Source: Rhodoferax sp. BLA1
GTDB taxonomy: Bacteria > Pseudomonadota > Gammaproteobacteria > Burkholderiales > Burkholderiaceae_C
Direction: 5' to 3'
DNA length: 64,000 nt
Assembly: GCF_013416775.1 (NCBI RefSeq)
Contig: NZ_SZVI01000012.1
Location: 62,001-126,000, forward strand
Made by a program: the position numbers and the translations under genes. Shown in pieces: positions 8,605-15,398 of the stretch. Each line of letters starts with the position of its first letter. The first letter of the stretch is position 1. Under the pieces are notes generated by a model. That model ran no database searches and had not been told where the DNA came from. It worked only from the letters and a program-made list of their open reading frames with translations.

Positions 8605-9026
8605 GTGTTGCGACATCGGGCGTCGCGATTGGCCTGGGCTGCGACCGGGGCACCCCCCTGACCACGGTGCTGCAGGCGCTGTATGACGCGCTGGCGCAGG
8701 CTGGTCTGAGCCGTGCCCAGGTGCGGGTGTTGGCCAGTATCGAGGCCAAGTCCGATGAGCTTGCTTTCCTCGAACTGGCCAAGGCAGGCGGCTGGCCGCT
8801 GCGTTTTTTCAGCGCGGCCGAACTGGCGGTGGTGCCGGTGCCCAACCCGTCCGAGACCGTCTTGCGTTACATGGGCACCCCCTCGGTGTCCGAGGCAGCG
8901 GCGCTGCTGGCCGCAGGCACCGATGCCAGCCACCTACTTGTCGAAAAATTCAAACACCAAGGCGTTGACGGAAAAAACGCCACCATTTCCATTGCAAGGA
9001 TGACGCATGACCGAGATTGTTTCTGA
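8601..9026 (+). CDS. cobE: CobE/CbiG C-terminal domain protein
   Basis: A 141-residue stand-alone CobE/CbiG_C domain. It shows the motif GLGCDRGTPL near the start, then LASIEAKSDELAFLELA and the PSVSEAAALLAAG segment typical of the domain. It likely pairs with the preceding CbiG half. It overlaps cbiG by four bases and cobJ by 20 bases. The residues after about 125 (SIARMTHDRDCF) are read through the cobJ start region, where the two frames overlap. Confidence 0.92.
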   Translation: MSVATSGVAIGLGCDRGTPLTTVLQALYDALAQAGLSRAQVRVLASIEAKSDELAFLELAKAGGWPLRFFSAAELAVVPVPNPSETVLRYMGTPSVSEAAALLAAGTDASHLLVEKFKHQGVDGKNATISIARMTHDRDCF

Positions 9027-10020
9027 AGCTTCTGTGACCACCCCCCCGCAAGGCAAGATCATGCTGGTGGGCATTGGCCCGGGCAGCTTCGCCCAGATGA
9101 CCCATCGCGCGGTCGAAGCCATTGCCGAGGCCGATGTGGTGATTGGGTATGTCACCTACATCAAGCTGGTGGCCGATTTACTCGAGGGCAAAGAGGTCAT
9201 CCGCAAAGGCATGACCGAGGAACTCGACCGCGCGGTGCATGCGCTGGAGAGCGCCCAGGCGGGCAAAAAGGTGGCGCTGATCTCCAGCGGCGACGCCGGG
9301 GTTTACGGCATGGCTGGCCCGACCTATGAGGTGCTGTTCCAGGCGGGTTGGACACCGGACAGCGGTGTGCCGGTGGAAATTGTGCCGGGCACCTCGGCCA
9401 TCAATGCCTGCGCCTCGCTGGTGGGGGCGCCTCTGACGCATGACTTCTGCTCAATCTCTCTGTCGGATCTGCTGACACCCTGGCCGGTCATTGCCCGTCG
9501 GCTGGAGGCCGCCGCTGCGGCTGACTTTGTGGTGGCGCTGTACAACCCCAAGAGTGGGCGGCGCACCCAGCAGATCGAACAGGCGCAGTACCTGTTCTTG
9601 CGGCATCGCTCGCCCCAGACACCGGTGGCGGTGGTCAAGTCGGCCTACCGGCGCCGCCAGGCGATTGTGTTCACCACACTCGACAAGATGAGTGACTGCG
9701 AGATCGGCATGCTCAGCACCGTGTTGATCGGCAACAGCAACACCTTTGTGCGTGACGGTCTGATGGTCACCCCGCGTGGTTATGCCAACAAATACGATAT
9801 GCAAGGCGATGGCAGCGCACGTGAGGGCGAAAAGCGGGGGCGCTCCCTGTCCACTGGCCTGCTTGGGTGGATGGCCAATTTGCACGCTGACTTTGCTGAA
9901 GGCATCAGTCTGACGCAACTGGCACAGCTTCACCATCTGCCCGCAGACTATCTGGAGCTGGTGCTCAGAACCCCGCTCGAAGAAGAAGAGACGCCTGGTG
10001 CTGACGAGGCCGAGGCATGA
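9007..10020 (+). CDS. cobJ: Precorrin-3B / cobalt-factor III C17-methyltransferase with C-terminal extension
   Basis: A 337-residue CobJ/CbiH. The SAM-binding start is IMLVGIGPGSFAQMT; ISSGDAGVYGMAGPTYE and LYNPKSGRRTQQI are diagnostic. It methylates C-17 and contracts the ring. The methylase domain ends near residue 260. About 75 further residues follow, ending in an acidic run (LEEEETPGADEAEA), which is longer than the usual ~250-residue family. The extension contains GWMANLHADFAEGISLTQLAQLHHL, which I do not recognise. It overlaps cobE by 20 bases and the ferredoxin gene by four. Confidence 0.93.
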   Translation: MTEIVSEASVTTPPQGKIMLVGIGPGSFAQMTHRAVEAIAEADVVIGYVTYIKLVADLLEGKEVIRKGMTEELDRAVHALESAQAGKKVALISSGDAGVYGMAGPTYEVLFQAGWTPDSGVPVEIVPGTSAINACASLVGAPLTHDFCSISLSDLLTPWPVIARRLEAAAAADFVVALYNPKSGRRTQQIEQAQYLFLRHRSPQTPVAVVKSAYRRRQAIVFTTLDKMSDCEIGMLSTVLIGNSNTFVRDGLMVTPRGYANKYDMQGDGSAREGEKRGRSLSTGLLGWMANLHADFAEGISLTQLAQLHHLPADYLELVLRTPLEEEETPGADEAEA

Positions 10021-10364
10021 CTGAGGTGATCAAACCCAAAATTGGCGAGTACAAACGCCATCTGCTGATTTGCACCGGCCCACGTTGTGCCCAGGACGGC
10101 GCCGCGCAGGCCTTGTTTGACAGCCTGGGTGACAAGTTCAAGGCCGCCGGGCTGAACGACGGTGCGTTGCGGGTCAAACGCAGCCGGGTCAGCTGTTTTG
10201 CCGCCTGCAAGGGCGGGCCGGTGATGTGTGTGCAGCCGGACGGCACCTGGTACTACAACGTGACACCCGACAATATGGATCGCATCATCGAACACCATTT
10301 GGTGGCGGGTCAGCCGGTGGCTGATCTGGTGTTCCATCAAGGTCCAGGAGACTGCCATGAGTGA
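10017..10364 (+). CDS. Thioredoxin-fold 2Fe-2S ferredoxin in the cobalamin operon
   Basis: A 115-residue protein with cysteines C19, C24, C60, C64 and C71 in the pattern ICTGPRC...SCFAACKGGPVMCVQPDG, followed by WYYNVTP. This is the thioredoxin-like [2Fe-2S] ferredoxin family. It is locked in the operon: the start overlaps cobJ by four bases and its end overlaps cobA by eight. A redox role in corrin synthesis is likely, for example feeding electrons to the Fe-S centre of CbiX or to a reduction step. The exact partner is not shown by the sequence. Confidence 0.88.
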   Translation: MTEVIKPKIGEYKRHLLICTGPRCAQDGAAQALFDSLGDKFKAAGLNDGALRVKRSRVSCFAACKGGPVMCVQPDGTWYYNVTPDNMDRIIEHHLVAGQPVADLVFHQGPGDCHE

Positions 10365-11112
10365 GCAAACAGCGGCGCAAAGGCCAGGCTTTGTCTATAT
10401 CGTCGGCGCCGGTCCTGGCCCGGCTGACCTGATGACCCTGCGTGCACTCAACCGCCTGCAGCGTGCTGATGTGGTGGTGCATGACCGGCTGATCACGCAA
10501 GAGGTGCTCGATCAGATTCCGGCCAGTGCCGAGCGGCTGTACGTGGGCAAGGCGCTGGGCAACCATTCGGTGCCACAAGACCAGATCAACGCCCTGCTGG
10601 TGCAACATGCCCAGGCTGGGCGCCAAGTGGTGCGGCTCAAAGGGGGCGACCCGTTTGTGTTTGGCCGCGGAGGGGAAGAAGTGCAGGCGCTGCAGGCCGC
10701 AGGGATCGGCTTTGAAGTCGTGCCGGGTGTGACAGCCGCCAGCGGCTGCTCGATGGCGGCAGGCATCCCGCTGACCCACCGCGATCTGGCGGGCAGCTGT
10801 GTCTTCCTGCCCGGCCATCTGGCCGATGACAACAGTGGTTATGACTGGAGCGCGTTGGCGCGTCCGGGGCAGACCCGGGTGTTTTACATGGGGGTGCAGC
10901 GCCTGCCGCACATCGCCCAGCAATTGATCTCGCATGGTCTGGCGCCGGACACCCCGGCTGCCGTGGTGCGCGACGGCACCCGGACCAGCCAGCGTATCTG
11001 GGCCACCGGCCTGAGCCGGCTGGTGACGCTGGCGCCGTCTTATGGCCCTCAGCCCGGGCTGGTGATCATTGGTGAAACGGTACAACTGAGCCCGCACTAC
11101 AACCAGGTGTGA
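10357..11112 (+). CDS. cobA: Uroporphyrinogen-III C-methyltransferase (SUMT)
   Basis: A 251-residue SUMT. It has FVYIVGAGPGPADLMTLRA at the N-terminus, RLKGGDPFVFGRGGEE, VVPGVTAASGCSMAAGIPLTHRD and the end GLVIIGETV, all canonical. It makes precorrin-2 by methylating C-2 and C-7 and so feeds CbiX. There is no CysG dehydrogenase/ferrochelatase domain. It is the last gene of the operon, overlapping the ferredoxin gene by eight bases, and is followed by about 100 bases before the Crp-type gene. Confidence 0.95.
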   Translation: MSEQTAAQRPGFVYIVGAGPGPADLMTLRALNRLQRADVVVHDRLITQEVLDQIPASAERLYVGKALGNHSVPQDQINALLVQHAQAGRQVVRLKGGDPFVFGRGGEEVQALQAAGIGFEVVPGVTAASGCSMAAGIPLTHRDLAGSCVFLPGHLADDNSGYDWSALARPGQTRVFYMGVQRLPHIAQQLISHGLAPDTPAAVVRDGTRTSQRIWATGLSRLVTLAPSYGPQPGLVIIGETVQLSPHYNQV

Positions 11113-11210
11113 GGCCGGGCGCAGCAGCTGGCCCCAGGCGGCGCCTGCCCGGAGCGCTGGTTTCAGGCATGGGGGGTACATTAGGTGCTTCTCGTTTGAT
11201 ACCCAAGTGC

Positions 11211-11948
11211 ATGACCAAACCCCTCCAACTCGCCGCGCCCGACCCCCGACAGAACCAGATTCTGGCGGCTCTGCCCAAAGCAGAATACGAACGCATCCTG
11301 CCCGACCTGGAACTGGTGGCCATGCCCCTGGGCTGGACCATGTCGGAGTCGGGCGACCATGTGCGCTACCTGCACTTTCCGGTCTCGGGCATCGTCTCGC
11401 TGATTTATGCGCTTGAGGACGGTTCCTCCAGCGAAATTGCGCTGGTGGGCAACGAAGGTCTGGTGGGTATTTCGATTTACATGGGTGGTGACAGCCTGCC
11501 CAGCAGCACCGAGGTGCAAAGCGCGGGCCAAGCCTACCGCCTCAGCCGCAAGCTCATGAAACAAGAGTTTGAGCAAGGTGGTCAGCTGCAACACCTGGCC
11601 CTGCTCTACACCCAGGCGCTGATTTGCCAGACCTCACAGATGGCGGTGTGTAACCGGCACCATTCGGTGGAGCAGCAGTTCAGCCGCTGGTTGCTGATGA
11701 GTTTTGACCGCTTACACAGCGACAAAATGATGATCACCCAGGAGCAGATTTCGCACCTGCTGGGTGTGCGCCGCGAGAGTGTGACCCAGACCGCAGGCAA
11801 GCTGCATAAAGAAGGGCTGATCACCAAGGCGCGTGGCAGCATCAGCGTGGTGGACCGCGACCAACTGGAGGCGCGTGCCTGCGAGTGTTACGCCGCTGTC
11901 AAAGAAGAGTGTGAGCGGCTGCTGCCCCCACCCAAGGCCAAGCACTGA
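11211..11948 (+). CDS. Crp/Fnr-family transcriptional regulator
   Basis: A 245-residue regulator. An N-terminal cyclic-nucleotide-binding-like beta barrel (residues about 20-140) is followed by a winged helix with the recognition region QISHLLGVRRESVTQTAGKLHKEG. The oxygen-sensing cysteine cluster of Fnr is absent, so the signal is unknown. I chose the ATG at 11211 because upstream in-frame residues are low-complexity Pro/Gly/Arg and lack family character. It lies just after the corrinoid operon in the same direction; whether it controls that operon cannot be read from the sequence. Confidence 0.85.
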   Translation: MTKPLQLAAPDPRQNQILAALPKAEYERILPDLELVAMPLGWTMSESGDHVRYLHFPVSGIVSLIYALEDGSSSEIALVGNEGLVGISIYMGGDSLPSSTEVQSAGQAYRLSRKLMKQEFEQGGQLQHLALLYTQALICQTSQMAVCNRHHSVEQQFSRWLLMSFDRLHSDKMMITQEQISHLLGVRRESVTQTAGKLHKEGLITKARGSISVVDRDQLEARACECYAAVKEECERLLPPPKAKH

Positions 11949-11970
11949 GGTCGAACCAAGAGGTTTGCTC

Positions 11971-12022
11971 TGCAGCTATTTAATATATAGCTGCTCGCCC
12001 TTTTATAACAAGGGCTATAGGC
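11971..12022 (+). repeat. Intergenic AGCCCTT/AAGGGCT repeat, copy 2
   Basis: The stretch agctatttaatatatagct forms one palindrome, and cgcccttttataacaagggct a second. Together they give a longer version of the repeat downstream of the Crp/Fnr gene, where it could also act as a terminator. The remainder of 11949-12125 shows nothing else. Confidence 0.75.
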
Positions 12023-12125
12023 ACTTTTTGCCACTGACTGAGTCGTTGACTTGTCAGTTTGCGGCCTGCTGCCGGAGTCGTCGTGTGTGGCGCAGGTGGT
12101 GCCATACGCTCAGGCCGCTGCGGTA

Positions 12126-12911
12126 TCAGTCATCCATTTTGCGGGTTGTGTCATCCATGCCAAGCCGACCGATGAACGGCAGGCGCAGCCCGGGGCTGTT
12201 GAAATCGATGCCAAAGTTCAAGGCCAACACATTGAACTCGAAACCTTCCTCCAGCCCCGCGCTGAGCCCCAACAGGCCAAACAACGAGGCTTGCACACCG
12301 CGCCCCGACGAGGACAGACCGAGTGCTTGGGTGAGCGGCCGGTAGTCCTTGCCAATGGCATTGGCCGGCAAGTCCAGCCCGAGTTCGGGCACTTCTCGGC
12401 CGATGTGGGCCAGGAACGTGTTGCTGTTGGGGCCGGGCCAAGCTTTGTAGCTGTTGGGGTAGGGGTAGCTGGTGATGGCGGACTGGACTTGGTCGATCAG
12501 AGATTCGACGCTGGGGCCACGTTGATCCACCAGCAACTTGGGCAGCGAGCCGTACCACAGACCATCTGGCAGCGCGTAATTCTGTTGAACCACGTTCCCG
12601 CCCGCCCAGCCAATGACGTCGTAGCGTGTGTAGCTGACTTCCCCCGCACGTTTGAAGATGATCCACGGATGTACCGCAAACAGGCCACGCCAGCCGTAGG
12701 TGGGCGCGGCATACACCTGGACGATGGCGATGTCGCGCCACTGCTGCGGGTCCGGCGCCAAACCGCTGGCATGGCGCGGCGTGGCCCGCCAGCCCTGGCC
12801 CTGGATGTTTTCACCCTGTATCGCTGCGCGCGCGAAACTGAGCCCGAACGACAAAGCCAGTGCCGCGACGGTCACCATCAAACTGGCTTTTAAGCCGTGT
12901 CTGGATGCCAT
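12126..12911 (-). CDS. Exported DUF3750 family protein
   Basis: A 261-residue protein of unknown function. A signal-type hydrophobic N-terminus (LMVTVAALALSFGLSFARA) is followed by the DUF3750 pattern DIAIVQVYAAPTYGWRG..AVHPWIIFK, SYTRYDVIGWAG and the later YKAWPGPNSNTF. These conserved Trp, His, Asn and Pro residues suggest an enzyme of the envelope, but no reaction is known. It is a lone gene on the minus strand facing the Crp/Fnr gene. A long plus-strand frame over the same bases is its shadow. Confidence 0.85.
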   Translation of the reverse strand: MASRHGLKASLMVTVAALALSFGLSFARAAIQGENIQGQGWRATPRHASGLAPDPQQWRDIAIVQVYAAPTYGWRGLFAVHPWIIFKRAGEVSYTRYDVIGWAGGNVVQQNYALPDGLWYGSLPKLLVDQRGPSVESLIDQVQSAITSYPYPNSYKAWPGPNSNTFLAHIGREVPELGLDLPANAIGKDYRPLTQALGLSSSGRGVQASLFGLLGLSAGLEEGFEFNVLALNFGIDFNSPGLRLPFIGRLGMDDTTRKMDD

Positions 12912-12957
12912 GTGTGTGTGCTTCCTATGGGGTCATGTTGACGCATTCTCGCGTAGA

Positions 12958-12978
12958 CCCACGGTCTTACGCCGTGGG
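12958..12978. other. Short stem-loop upstream of the DUF3750 gene
   Basis: The perfect 7-base stem cccacgg/ccgtggg closes the loop tcttacg, about 50 bases upstream of the minus-strand start. Its role is unknown. Confidence 0.5.
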
Positions 12979-13041
12979 CGGCACTGCCATGGGGTTTCTC
13001 TGCGGACAGTGGTGTCAGTCCGCCCGCGCCAGTGCCCCAAC

Positions 13042-13079
13042 AAAAAGCCCCGCCAGTCTGCACGACTGCGGGGCTTTTT
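13042..13079 (-). terminator. Rho-independent terminator (copy in direct repeat A)
   Basis: The perfect 12-base stem aaaaagccccgc/gcggggcttttt ends in a T run on either strand. It lies downstream of the minus-strand DUF4276 gene and would end that operon. It is homologous to the htpG terminator at 15299-15336. Confidence 0.85.
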
Positions 13080-13090
13080 GCTTCATATTA

Positions 13091-13124
13091 AGTAGCTACT
13101 AGCCCTTTTTGAATAAGGGCTGGG
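13091..13124 (-). repeat. Intergenic AGCCCTT/AAGGGCT repeat, copy 3
   Basis: It reads tagctactagccctttttgaataagggctg inside direct repeat A and is homologous to copy 4 at the genuine htpG end. Confidence 0.8.
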
Positions 13125-13143
13125 GGTCAATTTCCTCTTGAAC

Positions 13144-13200
13144 TTACACCAGCAAGGCATTGACGCGCTTGACGTAAGCAGCGGAGTCTTCTGGCAGGCC
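13144..13200 (-). pseudogene. htpG: htpG C-terminal relic (last 18 codons plus stop)
   Basis: Read on the minus strand this encodes [18 protein letters not shown] then TAA. The real HtpG ends [18 protein letters not shown], so only one residue differs. Upstream of the relic (above 13200) similarity stops abruptly. It shows that an htpG 3' end was left behind, or carried in, when the neighbouring two-gene module arrived. Confidence 0.9.
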
Positions 13201-13232
13201 GAATTCTTGCAAAACTGCGAGATAAATCTCTG

Positions 13233-13967
13233 CTAGTGAGGCAGATCCGCCAACGCAGAAATCAAGGCTTGGTGGAATGCATCAAAGCTGGGCATAGTTC
13301 TGATGCGATCCACCTCAACCGGGTGCCCAATGAGCCAATCGCACAGCTGGTCGGCAGTGTGATGTTCACCCAGTGCAGTATCCAACAGTGCTTTTGCTGA
13401 GTTTTGCGAGTCATCGTTGCCAGATAGGTGCTCCAGCTTTTCATAGGAGCCCCCTCGGTTGCTGCTTGCGAGGCATAAAAGCCAGGCTTCGGACTTGGGT
13501 TTGGGTAACATGGGAACCCCCCGCGTGAAGCCAGCGTGCTTGAAGCCGTCACAGACTGATTGCCACTTGTCTTGCCAGATGCCGACATGACTGCTACGCG
13601 TGCCATCGGTGTCGCGGAAGAAAACTGCCACGACAAACTCGCCCAGCTGTACTGCAAGATCAAGGGCCATGCGTCCCAAGGTCATTGCATTGCCATAGAA
13701 ATAGCTTGTTTCAACGCCCTTCTTTTTGCTCCGGGTTGGTTGAAGGCGCGCCGGTGTCGCTTTGGTCTCCTCGCACAGTCTGGTTTCACTGACGTATGCA
13801 AAGCTGTCGGGGTAATCGGCCAGCGAATAGTCAAGCAAGGGCTCCAAAAGCTGAATCAACAATTGGGTCATCGGGCCTTGTTTGAAGTCCGCACCGCCAC
13901 ACCGACCACGAGAGTTTTTGCACACCCCCAAGTCCGTAGGCCCCTCTCCGCTGAGTAGTATTTTCAT
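13233..13967 (-). CDS. DUF4276-like TOPRIM-fold protein, partner of the AAA ATPase
   Basis: A 244-residue protein starting MKILLSGEGPTDLG. Glu8 in GEGPTD and the pair Asp119/Asp121 in VAVFFRDTDGT match the acidic triad of TOPRIM-type nucleases, and PKPKSEAWLLC (Glu160) is typical of DUF4276 proteins. The ATG at 13967 overlaps the ATPase stop by four bases, so the two are translated together. Such ATPase/TOPRIM pairs resemble OLD-like defence modules (compare AbiL and PARIS), in which the ATPase senses and the TOPRIM protein cuts nucleic acid. The assignment to antiviral defence is inference. Base composition is lower in GC than the neighbouring genes. Confidence 0.75.
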   Translation of the reverse strand: MKILLSGEGPTDLGVCKNSRGRCGGADFKQGPMTQLLIQLLEPLLDYSLADYPDSFAYVSETRLCEETKATPARLQPTRSKKKGVETSYFYGNAMTLGRMALDLAVQLGEFVVAVFFRDTDGTRSSHVGIWQDKWQSVCDGFKHAGFTRGVPMLPKPKSEAWLLCLASSNRGGSYEKLEHLSGNDDSQNSAKALLDTALGEHHTADQLCDWLIGHPVEVDRIRTMPSFDAFHQALISALADLPH

Positions 13968-15121
13968 AAGTCGTCGACTGTGAAAATTCCCGCCTGTCGG
14001 TCTAGTTCCAAGCATTCTTTGGTCAGATGTCGCAGGTCGGTGTCCACAAAGGCATCACCCGGTCCCATGGTGCTCAATTTGTCATTGATTCGCGGAATAT
14101 CGAAGAAAGGACGGATGCGCGTTTCGCCCAATGGTGCTTTGTAGATGAACTGAACCGCTTTGCGCGCCACATCGTCCTCCAGATAATTCAGGATCAATGG
14201 GCTGTGTGTGGTTACCAGCAATTGGTGTGGTGACGCCACCAAGGTGTCTACCAAGGTCTCGATGATTTCCTGGTTGATCCCGTTTTCAATCTCATCAAGC
14301 AGAATCAAAGATTGCTCCGAGGCGGCTTGGGTCAAAACGGCCAGAATACGCAGTAACCCATCATTCATGTGTGCGGCATCCGTTTCCAGCTTTTGCTGTG
14401 AAAACTGCTCCACCACCGAGAGTTTCTTCCAACCGGAGCGTAGGGATGAGACCTTGAAATCCACCAAGCCGGGGTAGAAGTGACGTAGCTGTTCGACCAA
14501 GGCAGTATGCGTGGAGTCGGATAAAGTGGCCAGGAATGCGGAAAGCTTCTCTCCCCCTGCGCCAATGCCTTTCTCGGTGGATCGTGCACGCTTGCGTAGC
14601 AGTTGGGGAGACAGCAGTTCCAAGGACTTGATTTGCTGGATGGCGTTGCGGAACTCCAAAAGTTCTTCTGTCAATTCTGAGTCCTTCAGTGCAGACAGCA
14701 GTGATCCTTGGTAGGTAAAGGCAATACTTTGGCTAGCGCGATCCGAAACACTATATCGTTGCTTCACGACTCGAAATATCTCACTCTCGCCCAGCCTGAT
14801 GATTTCTGTCGTGCAGAGTCGATGAGTAGGGTTAAATGCTCCGACCCAACTCAACGTATTTCCTGATTTGGTTTTGAAATCCACTGCAAAATTTACGTTT
14901 CTTTCTTTGCGCAGTTTGCAATTGAGGTCCGCCGTGCTCCAGCCACGCGCTTCCAACCACTCATCCACCCGACCAATCATTAACTGCGAGACGAAATCTA
15001 CTGCCTGCAACACAGTGCTTTTGCCGGAGCCATTCATCCCTATCAGGCAGGTGAATTTCCCCATTCTCAGTTCAACTTCTCCCAGAGATTTGAAGTTGCG
15101 TGCGATGATTGATTCGATCAT
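13964..15121 (-). CDS. OLD/SMC-like AAA ATPase (AAA_15/AAA_21 type)
   Basis: A 385-residue ABC-type ATPase. Walker A GMNGSGKST is at residues 29-36, a signature-like MNDGLLR at about 252-258, Walker B SLILLDEIENG with Asp276/Glu277, and the H-loop TTHSP with His306. The insert between Walker A and the signature is about 200 residues, as in OLD-like ATPases of defence systems. The ATG at 15121 has a good GGAG six bases upstream on the minus strand; a start five codons earlier lacks this. It is the first gene of a two-gene operon with the DUF4276 protein. No nuclease domain is fused to it. Confidence 0.85.
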   Translation of the reverse strand: MIESIIARNFKSLGEVELRMGKFTCLIGMNGSGKSTVLQAVDFVSQLMIGRVDEWLEARGWSTADLNCKLRKERNVNFAVDFKTKSGNTLSWVGAFNPTHRLCTTEIIRLGESEIFRVVKQRYSVSDRASQSIAFTYQGSLLSALKDSELTEELLEFRNAIQQIKSLELLSPQLLRKRARSTEKGIGAGGEKLSAFLATLSDSTHTALVEQLRHFYPGLVDFKVSSLRSGWKKLSVVEQFSQQKLETDAAHMNDGLLRILAVLTQAASEQSLILLDEIENGINQEIIETLVDTLVASPHQLLVTTHSPLILNYLEDDVARKAVQFIYKAPLGETRIRPFFDIPRINDKLSTMGPGDAFVDTDLRHLTKECLELDRQAGIFTVDDL

Positions 15122-15298
15122 TGTTTTCTCCAGCAATGCGCTGAGCTTAGATTATCGCGAGCTGAGCTATTGATCTACGGGCGCCGTGTGAGCACGGGAT
15201 CGTTTTTATGGGCACCAATCCGTCAGCCGTCACGCTGCGACGTAATGAATTCACAAAAAGCATCGCATGGTCAGTGCCGTGCTGTCTGAAAGCCCAAC

Positions 15299-15336
15299 AA
15301 AAAGCCCCGCCAGTCTGTGCGACTGCGGGGCTCTTT
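15299..15336 (-). terminator. Rho-independent terminator of htpG
   Basis: The stem aaaaagccccgc/gcggggctcttt has one mismatch and sits about 60 bases past the htpG stop on the minus strand. Confidence 0.85.
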
Positions 15337-15350
15337 GCTACTTATTATGC

Positions 15351-15384
15351 AGCTATTAGCCCTTATTAAACCAGGGCTAGAGGC
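15351..15384 (-). repeat. Intergenic AGCCCTT/AAGGGCT repeat, copy 4
   Basis: It reads agctattagcccttattaaaccagggctagagg between the htpG stop and its terminator. Confidence 0.8.
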
Positions 15385-15398
15385 TGATTTCTTATAAA

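Larger units (their letters stand above)
13036..13200. repeat. Direct repeat A: duplicated htpG 3' end with terminator and intergenic repeat
   Basis: This ~165 bp block aligns along its whole length with 15293-15455, the real htpG terminator plus 3' end, at high but imperfect identity. It contains a terminator hairpin, a copy of the AGCCCTT repeat and the last 19 codons of htpG. The two blocks flank the ATPase/DUF4276 pair. Confidence 0.92.

Noticed and set aside
12051..12893. 280-codon plus-strand frame opposite the DUF3750 gene
   Set aside because: The minus-strand gene has a signal peptide and conserved family segments, while this frame has neither.
13233..15121. Retron or toxin-antitoxin reading of the two-gene module
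   Set aside because: There is no reverse transcriptase or msr/msd-like RNA, and both proteins are too large and of the wrong fold for a typical toxin-antitoxin pair.
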